A stretch of 64,000 bases of DNA from a virus, in the IMG/VR virus record IMGVR_UViG_3300021185_003145, positions 27,667 to 91,666 of that record; one strand, written 5' to 3'. Within the stretch, counting starts at the first letter, position 1. Every line of letters begins with the position of its first letter. The notes below the pieces were generated by a model. That model was not told where the DNA came from, searched no databases, and saw nothing but the letters and a program-made list of their open reading frames with translations. This document shows positions 56,827-64,000 of this stretch, piece after piece. The position numbers and the translations under genes are program-made.

Positions 56827-57794
56827 TGGCATTAAAAAATTACATGATAAAGCCTAACCTTAAAGTTGTTAACTTCAATATTGATTATAAGTTGCCAAGC
56901 AAAGAGGTTGAGTACAATAAAACACAAGTAATGATGTATGGCAGAACTGCTGACATCGACAAACGTTTTCCAAACGGTAAAGAAAAAGTAGTTGAGGCTA
57001 AGACAGGAACACCAGATCCAAGTGCAGACATTCCTGTATTTGGAGGTCCGCTTATTCCAGTCAGTCTTAGTGCGGCAGTAGGCAAAGCAACTAAGAATAT
57101 GAAAGCAGTAGCCGGTGTTGCACTAAGCAGTGTAAACGGTATGGCTAGTGGACTTGAATCATTAAAGGATGGAAGTGTTGCTGAAATGGTAGCACTTGCA
57201 AAACTTGATGCGGCTATACTTGAAGCACAAGCAGAACTTGGAGAAATATCAGTAGGTAACAAAGACAAATTAAGTATGGGACTAGAAACTGATATTATAA
57301 AAGCACAAGGAATTAAAACACCAGGAAACTTAGGTGATGCACTTAGTATGGGAGACCCTAGTGGTTCTATTGGTAAGTTTGCAGGCATTGACGGAGCAAT
57401 GGCGGCAACTAAAGGATTATCACTTCCAGGAGTTTCAAAAGCAGTTGACTCAGCAGGAGCATTGAGCTTTGATGGAGTTAACAAGTTGCAAGGTTTTAGA
57501 GACATTGTAGAAAACGTTGATGTAAAAATTACAAGTCTTTCAGATCTAAGCTCGTTCAGTGACATTGCTAATAGCATAACTGAAACAACCGAATCATTTG
57601 CAAAAATGGCAAGAACAACAAGAGTATACGGAACTGAGACAGATTTAAATAATGCATTTGGGGTTGATGACTTTGCCAATGTTTCATCTCGCAGATCAGT
57701 AAAAGAAGCACCTCGACCAAGTAATAACTTATCTATTGCTAGGAAAACTTGGAATAGTATTTCTAACAAATGGACTGACACAGGAGCGGCATAA
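56826..57794 (+). CDS. Baseplate-operon protein, 322 aa, paralogue of the previous gene
   Basis: Function unknown. It opens with VVNFNIDYKLPSKEV...TQVMMYGRTADIDKRF and near the end has FRDIVENVDVKI...TTRVYGTETDLNNAFG, both related to the C-terminal module of the preceding gene. The middle is Ala/Gly/Leu-rich and helical (AAVGKATKNMKAVAGVALSSVNG). Duplication of a small beta module inside two adjacent genes is clear from the sequence. Its ATG overlaps the upstream stop and its own stop overlaps the PAAR start. Confidence 0.7.
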   Translation: MALKNYMIKPNLKVVNFNIDYKLPSKEVEYNKTQVMMYGRTADIDKRFPNGKEKVVEAKTGTPDPSADIPVFGGPLIPVSLSAAVGKATKNMKAVAGVALSSVNGMASGLESLKDGSVAEMVALAKLDAAILEAQAELGEISVGNKDKLSMGLETDIIKAQGIKTPGNLGDALSMGDPSGSIGKFAGIDGAMAATKGLSLPGVSKAVDSAGALSFDGVNKLQGFRDIVENVDVKITSLSDLSSFSDIANSITETTESFAKMARTTRVYGTETDLNNAFGVDDFANVSSRRSVKEAPRPSNNLSIARKTWNSISNKWTDTGAA

Positions 57795-58105
57795 TGGGAA
57801 GACCAGTAGCAAGACTCGGTGATAGAACATTTGGAACGTGCAGTCACCCTAGTCATATTCCATTAAAAATTGGTGGCACTATTATTACTGCAAGTCCAGA
57901 CGACATAACAAACAATAAAGGTACTGCTAGATTAGGTGACTTAGTTTTAACTGACTGTGGACACCACGGTGAGATTATTACAGGCAGTCCTAACGTACTT
58001 GCTAATGATAAACCAGTTGCAAGACTAGGTGATAAAATAGCAAACAAGGCACCTTACGTTGCAGAAATAGTAACTGCTAGTCCTGATAGACTTGCAGAAG
58101 AGTAA
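57794..58105 (+). CDS. 5.4: PAAR-domain spike tip protein (gp5.4-like)
   Basis: 103 residues. RPVARLGDRTFGTCSHPSHIP, a central TGSP-type repeat with CGHHGEI, and KPVARLGDKI near the end are the PAAR pattern. His/Cys residues (C15, H17, H20, C55, H57, H58 by count) can bind the tip metal ion. It sharpens the gp5 beta-helix for membrane piercing, as T4 gp5.4 does. No fused effector domain. Overlaps the upstream gene by TAATG. Confidence 0.92.
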   Translation: MGRPVARLGDRTFGTCSHPSHIPLKIGGTIITASPDDITNNKGTARLGDLVLTDCGHHGEIITGSPNVLANDKPVARLGDKIANKAPYVAEIVTASPDRLAEE

Positions 58106-58115
58106 AAAAGCATAG

Positions 58116-58122
58116 GTAAATA
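58116..58122 (+). promoter_or_regulatory. Late promoter, predicted leaderless (gp25)
   Basis: GGTAAATA then TTGAT then the gp25 ATG at 58128, a gap of 5 nt. It lies in the 22-nt gap after the PAAR gene. Confidence 0.62.
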
Positions 58123-58127
58123 TTGAT

Positions 58128-58502
58128 ATGGCAAACTATTACGGTTACACAAGCATTGGAAGAGATTTTGTAGATACTGCGGCAACAGACCAAGTATTAA
58201 TTCGTGCTGATCTAATTAATCATTTTAATACAAGATTAGGCGAACGATTAATGAATCCTGAGTTTGGTTGTATAATATGGGATTACATTTTTGATCCTTT
58301 TACTGATGAAGTAAGATATGCAGTTATTGAAAACTTGCAGAATATTGTTGAATCAGATCCGAGGATAGTATTAAGATCGTTAGATGTTGCAGAGTATGAA
58401 CATGGGCTGCAAGTAGAGTTAGCAATAGCATATGCCGATGGTGACTATAGCGAAGACATGGTAGTTACGTTTGATAGTCAAAGTGGAAAAGCAACTGCTT
58501 AA
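58128..58502 (+). CDS. 25: gp25 baseplate wedge protein
   Basis: 124 residues of the GPW/gp25 family: GRDFVDTAATDQVLIRADLINHFNTRLGERLMNPEFGCIIWDYIFDP, then the beta strand region with DPRI and the final strand EDMVVTF. It joins the wedges to the sheath through the gp6/gp53 core bundle and is conserved in all contractile injection systems. T4 gp25 is 132 residues. Expressed from the operon and probably also from the leaderless late promoter directly in front of it. Confidence 0.94.
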   Translation: MANYYGYTSIGRDFVDTAATDQVLIRADLINHFNTRLGERLMNPEFGCIIWDYIFDPFTDEVRYAVIENLQNIVESDPRIVLRSLDVAEYEHGLQVELAIAYADGDYSEDMVVTFDSQSGKATA

Positions 58503-58526
58503 TAATATACGCACTTTATAAAACGC

Positions 58527-58533
58527 ATAAATA
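58527..58533 (+). promoter_or_regulatory. Late promoter of gp6
   Basis: GCATAAATA on the plus strand, 29 nt before the gp6 ATG at 58563, with AAGGAA between. Confidence 0.72.
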
Positions 58534-58562
58534 CTACAATATAAGGAACTGGGTATATTTAA

Positions 58563-59339
58563 ATGAGCACTAGTGAACGTCAAAATAGTTTATTTGTTTC
58601 AGAAGACTGGACAAAGATTTATCAAACATTCAAAGACGCAGATTTTCAAAGTTATGACTTTGAAACACTTCGTACCACTATGGTACAGTATCTTCGCAAT
58701 AACTATCCTGAAGACTTTAATGACTACATTGAGAGTAGTGAATTTATTGCACTTATGGATCTTATTGCATACTTTGGACAAAGTCTTGCTTTTAGACAAG
58801 ATCTTAATGCAAGAGAAAACTTCTTAGAAACTGCACAACGTCGTGATAGTGTATTACGTTTAGCAAAGTTATTAAGTTATCATCCGAAACGTAATCAACC
58901 TGCACGTGGTATGTTAAAAATTACAAGTATACAAACTAGTGAAAGCGTGTTTGATAGTACAGGTAGAAATTTAGCAGATAGTTTTATTGTTTGGAACGAT
59001 AGTACAAACCCAGACTATTTAGAACACTATGCAGTAATATTAAATGCCGCTATGACAAGCTCGCAGAGTTTTGGTAATCCTGGCTTAAAAGGAACACTAA
59101 GCGGAATTACTACTGAAATATATGAAATTAATTTAATACCAGATACAATTCCTGTTGTACCGTTTGTTGCAGATGTTGCCGGACAGAGTATGACGTTTGA
59201 AGTTGTTAATGGTACATTTCAGGGCAAGGATTATGTTTATGAAGCAGCACCTAGACCCGGTGATACATTTAATACATTTTACAGACAAGATGGTAAAGGA
59301 GCAGGATCAAGTAATACTGGATTTTTCTTTTACTTCTAG
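58563..59339 (+). CDS. 6: gp6 baseplate wedge, N-terminal part up to an in-frame amber codon
   Basis: 258 residues of the gp6 N-terminus. EDWTKIYQTFKDADFQSYDFETLR, MVQYLRNNYPEDFNDYIESSEFIALMDLIAYFGQSLAFRQDLNARENFL and LAKLLSYHPKRNQPARG are strongly conserved in T4-like and other contractile baseplates. The frame stops at TAG (59337-59339), in GFFFYF-TAG-QGTLETSEF, where marine homologues as I know them read straight through with a sense codon. The downstream sequence continues gp6 in the same frame. gp6 is essential, so this is a sequence error, a mutant, or a readthrough site. Confidence 0.85.
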   Translation: MSTSERQNSLFVSEDWTKIYQTFKDADFQSYDFETLRTTMVQYLRNNYPEDFNDYIESSEFIALMDLIAYFGQSLAFRQDLNARENFLETAQRRDSVLRLAKLLSYHPKRNQPARGMLKITSIQTSESVFDSTGRNLADSFIVWNDSTNPDYLEHYAVILNAAMTSSQSFGNPGLKGTLSGITTEIYEINLIPDTIPVVPFVADVAGQSMTFEVVNGTFQGKDYVYEAAPRPGDTFNTFYRQDGKGAGSSNTGFFFYF

Positions 59340-59369
59340 CAAGGAACACTTGAAACTTCAGAGTTTCAG

Positions 59370-62042
59370 TTGAATACTGCTTTGTCAAATCGTGTTGTTA
59401 GTATTGATGTTAACGGAATTAACAATGATGATGTATGGTTGTTTAACCTTGATGCAAACGCAGATGCTGGCACAGAATGGACTAAGGTTCCTGCTATAAC
59501 TGGTAACAATGTTATCTATAATAGTTTAAGTGAAAGTGTACGTTCTTTGTTTGCAGTTAACAGTAGAACAGATGATCAAGTTGATTTAGTATTTGGAGAT
59601 GGAGTATTTTCAGATATTCCAAATGGTAGTTTCCGTACATTCTATCGTACAAGTAACGGAAGATCATATCGTATTAAGCCAAATGATATTAACGGATTAA
59701 AACTTAATATAAGTTACGTTAGTAAGACTGGATCAATTGAAGAACTAAGTGTAGGACTAAGTTTACAATATACAATTGATAATGCAAGTGCAAGAGATAC
59801 AATCGCAGATATTAAATCAAAAGCACCACAACAGTATTACACACAAAACAGAATGATTAATGGTGAAGACTATAATATTTTTCCATTAACTAATTTTAAT
59901 AACGTTATTAAAAGTAAAGCAATTAACAGAACAAGTAGTGGTATTAGTAGATACTTAGATGTTAAAGATGTAACTGGAAAGTATTCTAGTACAAACATAT
60001 ATGCTAACGATGGTGCGTTATACAGAAACGAATTTTTAAACAATGTAACATTTACATGGGTTACAGATAACGATATTTTTAACATACTTAAAAATACTGT
60101 TGAGCCCTTACTTCGTAGTAATGAAATGGAACATTTTTACTTTGCAAACTACGAACGTAAAGCATTAACAGGAAGTAATGTTAACTGGAACCGTATAAGT
60201 TTTGGTAGCAACTATAGTACTGGATACTTTACTAACGATGCAGGAGAAGTACTAGAAATAGGAACTTCATCAGGTAACAATAGAAGTTTTGTTAAAGTAG
60301 GTGGCATGTTAAAGTTTGCGGCGCCGACAGGTAAGCACTTTATGGAAAACGGAACATTAATGTCCGGTGAACCAAATCACTATGGAAGTATGAAAAATGT
60401 GTATAGCGGTATTGTTAGTATTAATAACAATGGCATAGGTGCCGCTGATGGACTAGTAACTGCACAAACTGGTGCAATTAGATTAAATGAAAACATTCCA
60501 TCAACTGCAATAGCACAAACTATATTACCTGGCTTTAAGTCAGACTTACCGGGTGCATTTGAAAGTACACTTTTTACAAACATTAAACAGTATAAAAACT
60601 TTGCAATAGGTTTTGATTATTTAGATAACGTTTGGTATGTTATTGAAAATAGAGACATAAGCACAGGCAATACTTTTAGTAGAGACTTTTCAGAAGACAC
60701 ATCAACTACAAACAAAGATGCTAGTTGGTTAATTAAGTTTACAACAGACGGAAGCACTTACACAGTTACATATAGAGGACTTGAATACTTCTTTACTAGT
60801 GAGCAGGAAACACGTTTCTATCACGACAAGACAAGCAAAGTTTATGATCCAGTAACAGGACTTACAAAGAAAGATACAATTAGTGTATTAGGTGTAAATG
60901 CAGATCCAGTAACTGCGTCTCCTCTTATAAGAGATCTTGAATGGAACGTTTACAATGTTGTAACTGAGTCTGATGGTTACAATGACAACACAAAGATTTT
61001 AATAACGTTTGCTGATCAGGATGATGACGGCATTATTGACAATCCAGATATTTTTGACATGGTAGTTGGCACTGATGATCCAACTGGACCAGTTGCTGAT
61101 AGAAAGTTTGTATTTTTAAAGAGACAAGCAGACTATGATAACTTTGACAAGTATGTAGCAATGCCAGCCGGTACAGTAAATCATACATATGAAACAAAAG
61201 GTGCCATTGATGCACAAATTAGTAACTTGTTACCAAATCAAGTAATGTATGCAGTAACTGAAGATAAATTTTATGTAATAAGCAATTCAACTGGAACAAA
61301 ATTAGCAGTTGAAAGTCTTGATTACCGAGTGCGTGTAGGACGTGATGCAATTAAGTTTCATTACTCACACCATGCACCAAACGATAGACGTATTGACCCA
61401 AGTCCGGGTAACATCATTGACATATACTTACTGACACAAAACTACAGTGATGCATATGTTGAGTATGTACAAGACACAACTGCAACTATTAGTTTGCCAG
61501 CAGAGCCAACAGTAAATAGTTTAAGAAGTCAGTTCAACTCATTAGAAGGTTACAAAAGTTTAAGTGATGCACTTGTAATGCATAGTGCAAAGTTTAAGCC
61601 ACTGTTTGGTTTAAAAGCAGATGCTAATCTCCGTGCAAGTTTTAAAGTAGTTAAAAATCCAGGTTACAGTATTAGTGACAGTGAAATTAAATCAAAACTA
61701 GTTATGGCACTTAATGAATACTTTGCAGTTGAAAACTGGGACTTTGGTGAAACATTTTTCTTTAGTGAGCTAAGTGCTTACTTACATACTACTCTTACAC
61801 CTTACTTAAATAGTGTTGTGATTGTTCCAACAAGTGGAACACAAGCATTTGGTAGTTTATATCAAATCAGTTGCGAACATGATGAAATATTTGTTAACGC
61901 CGCAACAGTTAACGACGTTGCAGTGATAGATGCTATTACGGCTTCTAACATTAAAGCAACAGGTGAAGTATATACAGGTTCAGCAACAACAAGCGGAACA
62001 TCATCTATTACGACAACATCCAGTGGAGGTAGTGGTTACTAA
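59370..62042 (+). CDS. 6: gp6 baseplate wedge, C-terminal part (in frame after amber)
   Basis: Continuation of gp6 in the same frame; coding similarity starts directly after the TAG, at 59340. The first possible start is TTG at 59370, without a Shine-Dalgarno sequence, so independent translation is unlikely. Conserved wedge motifs include RVVSIDVNGINNDDVWLFNLD, VDLVFGDGVFSDIPNGSFRTFYRTSNG and, near the end, YSISDSEIKSKLVMALNEYFAVENWDFGETFFFSELSAYLHTTL. Without the amber, gp6 would be about 1,159 residues against 660 in T4. The Ser/Thr/Gly-rich C-terminus overlaps the next ATG. Confidence 0.82.
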   Translation: MNTALSNRVVSIDVNGINNDDVWLFNLDANADAGTEWTKVPAITGNNVIYNSLSESVRSLFAVNSRTDDQVDLVFGDGVFSDIPNGSFRTFYRTSNGRSYRIKPNDINGLKLNISYVSKTGSIEELSVGLSLQYTIDNASARDTIADIKSKAPQQYYTQNRMINGEDYNIFPLTNFNNVIKSKAINRTSSGISRYLDVKDVTGKYSSTNIYANDGALYRNEFLNNVTFTWVTDNDIFNILKNTVEPLLRSNEMEHFYFANYERKALTGSNVNWNRISFGSNYSTGYFTNDAGEVLEIGTSSGNNRSFVKVGGMLKFAAPTGKHFMENGTLMSGEPNHYGSMKNVYSGIVSINNNGIGAADGLVTAQTGAIRLNENIPSTAIAQTILPGFKSDLPGAFESTLFTNIKQYKNFAIGFDYLDNVWYVIENRDISTGNTFSRDFSEDTSTTNKDASWLIKFTTDGSTYTVTYRGLEYFFTSEQETRFYHDKTSKVYDPVTGLTKKDTISVLGVNADPVTASPLIRDLEWNVYNVVTESDGYNDNTKILITFADQDDDGIIDNPDIFDMVVGTDDPTGPVADRKFVFLKRQADYDNFDKYVAMPAGTVNHTYETKGAIDAQISNLLPNQVMYAVTEDKFYVISNSTGTKLAVESLDYRVRVGRDAIKFHYSHHAPNDRRIDPSPGNIIDIYLLTQNYSDAYVEYVQDTTATISLPAEPTVNSLRSQFNSLEGYKSLSDALVMHSAKFKPLFGLKADANLRASFKVVKNPGYSISDSEIKSKLVMALNEYFAVENWDFGETFFFSELSAYLHTTLTPYLNSVVIVPTSGTQAFGSLYQISCEHDEIFVNAATVNDVAVIDAITASNIKATGEVYTGSATTSGTSSITTTSSGGSGY

Positions 62043-64000
62043 TGGCCAAACGTAAATCCAGTTCGTTTTTACCTAAGTTTTTACAAACAGTTAAGAACGA
62101 AAAATTTCTACATGCTACACTAGACCAGTTACTTAATAGTAAGAACTTAGAGCGTATTGACGGCTTTGTTGGTAAACGTCGTGGACCTAGTTATAGTATT
62201 GACGATCCATATATTAGTACAGTAGGTGTTAACAGACAAAACTTTCAACTAGAGCCTAGTACAGTTTATAAAAAGAATAACGAGATTGAATTTGTTGTAA
62301 CGTATGATGATTTAATTACTAACATTTCTGCTAATGGCGGTAATGCAACAAGACACGATAGATTATTTGAACAAGAATATTACAACTGGGGTGGATTCAG
62401 TGACTACGATAAGTTAATTAACTTTGGAGAGTACTACTGGTTACCAGACGGTCCAGGAACTGTTGCCGTTAGTGCAAATGACGTTCCTATTAACACAGAC
62501 TTCACAGTTACACATACAGGCTTATCAGATTACACACTAAGTCCTACATACGGCACTACTAAAAATCCAACTATATATTTGGTACGTGGTGGTAGTTATA
62601 CATTTACTGTTGACCAAACAAGTCAGTTTTGGATTCAGACAGAGCCGGGCAACACAGGCAAAAGTTTAATAAGTTTTAATCGTAGTACACGTGATATTTT
62701 TGGTGTAACTAACAACGGACAAAGTAATGGAACTGTAACATTCAATGTTCCTAAATCAAGAGATCAACAATTTTTTACACAAACATTAGTTAATATTGCA
62801 TCAATTGATTTAGCAAGTGATTTAACACATAAACAAATTAACGGCAAAACAGTTACACAAATACAGGAACTTGGCGGTGTTGACGGACAGTTATATCTTG
62901 AAAACAAAACAATAATTTTTACACAGTCAACTGAAGATGATGCTAATTGGGATGCCACAACTGTATTGCCTAAAGCAAACAGATTTAGTATTTTCCAAAT
63001 ACAAGTTGGCGGTAGTGGCAAGATTACATTACTACCTATACAAGCAATTGATGTAGATAAAAAAGTACAAATAAATGAAGGCTCGCTTCATAGCACAAAA
63101 GAATATTATAGAAATCCAAGTGTAGACAGTTTACAAGTAGTACCGGCAATTACTGCACCGATGAGCACACTATACTATCAAGATAGTACCGATGCTACAA
63201 GATACGGTATTATTAAATTAATTGATCCTGACTTCAGAACACTAGATATTGACAATGAAGTTGTTGGTAAAACTGCATACACAAGTCCAAATGGTGTACA
63301 GTTTACAAACGGACTACATATTAGTTTTGATACAACTGTATTACCAACTACAAAACAAAGTAAAACATTTATTGTTGATGGAGTTGGCGAAGGTATCTTT
63401 TTAATTGATAAAAGTAATCACGAAAGTTACGAACTAGCAACTACTAACACAAAGGACTATGTTACTATCAAGCGTGGTAGTGTAGACAGAAATGCGTGGA
63501 GTAGAAGTAACCATTGGTACCACAAAGAAGTTGTTAATACTATTGCAACATATAATAAAACTATTCCAACACTAGATCAAACTAGTAGAGCAAATAGACC
63601 TATCATTGAGTTTAATAGAAACTTAAATATTTTCAATCACGGTCGACAAGGCTTAGAGCCAATTGATTTAATTGACAATTTTACTACTGATGCATTAAGT
63701 CTTATACAGAATACAAACAGTTTTAGAATCGACGGTGTGTTATTAACTGAAGGCATGCGAGTTGTTTTTTCCGCAGACACAAACCCACAAGTAAGAAATA
63801 AAGTTTACACAGTTAATATTGTTAACTTTCAAAACACAGGCGATACTGAAATTAGATTAGTCGAAAGTACTACAGATATAGTTGCAGTTGATACAGGATT
63901 TTCAGTTAAGCAAGGCGCACAACAAAAAGGAAAAAGTTACAAGTGGACTGGAACTGCATGGAGTTTATGTCAGTTAAAAACACTTGTGAACCAAGCACCA
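62042..64000 (+). CDS. Large baseplate wedge protein downstream of gp6 (gp7-like position), partial
   Basis: Open for 653 codons to the window edge. The first 150 residues (SSFLPKFLQTVKNEKFLHATLDQLL, DGFVGKRRGPSYSIDDPYISTVGVNRQNFQLEPSTVY, ATRHDRLFEQEYYNWGGFSDYDKLINFGEYYWLPDGPG) match very large structural proteins that follow gp6 in marine T4-like phages. The rest shows beta-rich, repeated domains. In T4, gp7 follows gp6 and is the largest wedge protein; by position and size this may be its counterpart, but the homology is not certain. TAATG overlap with gp6. Confidence 0.75.
   Translation, partial: MAKRKSSSFLPKFLQTVKNEKFLHATLDQLLNSKNLERIDGFVGKRRGPSYSIDDPYISTVGVNRQNFQLEPSTVYKKNNEIEFVVTYDDLITNISANGGNATRHDRLFEQEYYNWGGFSDYDKLINFGEYYWLPDGPGTVAVSANDVPINTDFTVTHTGLSDYTLSPTYGTTKNPTIYLVRGGSYTFTVDQTSQFWIQTEPGNTGKSLISFNRSTRDIFGVTNNGQSNGTVTFNVPKSRDQQFFTQTLVNIASIDLASDLTHKQINGKTVTQIQELGGVDGQLYLENKTIIFTQSTEDDANWDATTVLPKANRFSIFQIQVGGSGKITLLPIQAIDVDKKVQINEGSLHSTKEYYRNPSVDSLQVVPAITAPMSTLYYQDSTDATRYGIIKLIDPDFRTLDIDNEVVGKTAYTSPNGVQFTNGLHISFDTTVLPTTKQSKTFIVDGVGEGIFLIDKSNHESYELATTNTKDYVTIKRGSVDRNAWSRSNHWYHKEVVNTIATYNKTIPTLDQTSRANRPIIEFNRNLNIFNHGRQGLEPIDLIDNFTTDALSLIQNTNSFRIDGVLLTEGMRVVFSADTNPQVRNKVYTVNIVNFQNTGDTEIRLVESTTDIVAVDTGFSVKQGAQQKGKSYKWTGTAWSLCQLKTLVNQAP

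Noticed and set aside
56885-57856. 323-codon minus-strand frame opposite the 322-residue baseplate gene
   Set aside because: Runs antisense to a gene with overlapping start and stop signals on both sides; its composition is a codon-complement artefact.
59337-59339. Genome-wide amber recoding as explanation for the gp6 stop
   Set aside because: Several intact genes here end in TAG (413-residue gene, gp51, GIY-YIG gene, gp55), so TAG still works as a stop codon.

Overview
The window is a 64 kb piece of an AT-rich T4-like myovirus genome. Almost every recognisable gene is a T4 core gene: recombination/replication (uvsX, gp32, gp46, gp47), the late sigma factor gp55, packaging (gp16, gp17), head (gp4, gp20, gp21, gp22, gp23), neck (gp13, gp14), tail (gp15, gp18, gp19, tape measure) and baseplate (gp5, gp6, gp25, gp26, gp48, gp51, gp53, PAAR tip). 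The neck, sheath-terminator, fibre and baseplate proteins look like those of marine T4-like phages (cyanophage/pelagiphage group) rather than coliphage T4. The host cannot be read from this window: there are no photosynthesis genes, no tRNAs and no host flank.

Layout. 1-6.9 kb (minus): uvsX, gp32, an 801-residue conserved protein, a small conserved protein and the terminase. 6.9-7.5 kb (plus): an HNH nuclease gene. 7.5-16.0 kb (minus): small head-associated proteins, gp16, gp4, a tail-tube-like protein, gp19 and gp18. 16.1-22.5 kb: strand-switching block with a zinc protein (+), dNMP kinase, gp13 and a 413-residue protein (-), gp14 and gp15 (+), and a Rossmann enzyme (-). 22.5-34.5 kb (minus): tail-fibre/adhesin block of low-complexity, module-sharing proteins, including a PKD-repeat protein. 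34.6-42.9 kb (minus): capsid block gp23-22-21-(68-like)-(67-like)-20 and the tape measure protein. 42.9-44.0 kb (plus): gp26/gp51 tail assembly chaperones. 44.0-44.5 kb: non-coding and hairpin-rich. 44.5-50.3 kb (minus): early operon gp47-gp46-small protein-ANL adenylating enzyme-DUF6356-GIY-YIG, preceded by gp55. 50.4-64 kb (plus): baseplate operon gp48-(49 aa)-53-(910 aa)-5-(321 aa)-(322 aa)-PAAR-25-6-large wedge protein.

Control. Two promoter classes are visible. Early promoters are sigma70-like; three share the form TTGCTC-17-TAtAAT. Late promoters carry the T4 late box TATAAATA or its (A/C/G)TAAATA variants, found before nearly every structural transcription unit. gp55, encoded here, is expected to read them. 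In four cases the late box ends exactly 5 nt before the start codon, which predicts leaderless mRNAs. Several boxes overlap the stop codon of the preceding gene.

The most notable observation is a textbook -1 frameshift signal joining gp26 to gp51: an in-phase T TTT TTC heptamer, a 6-nt spacer and a long stem-loop. Others are an in-frame amber codon splitting gp6, an acyl/aminoacyl-adenylating enzyme inside the recombination operon, a T4-like capsid-targeting sequence on a small head protein, and a structured-looking 400-nt non-coding region.
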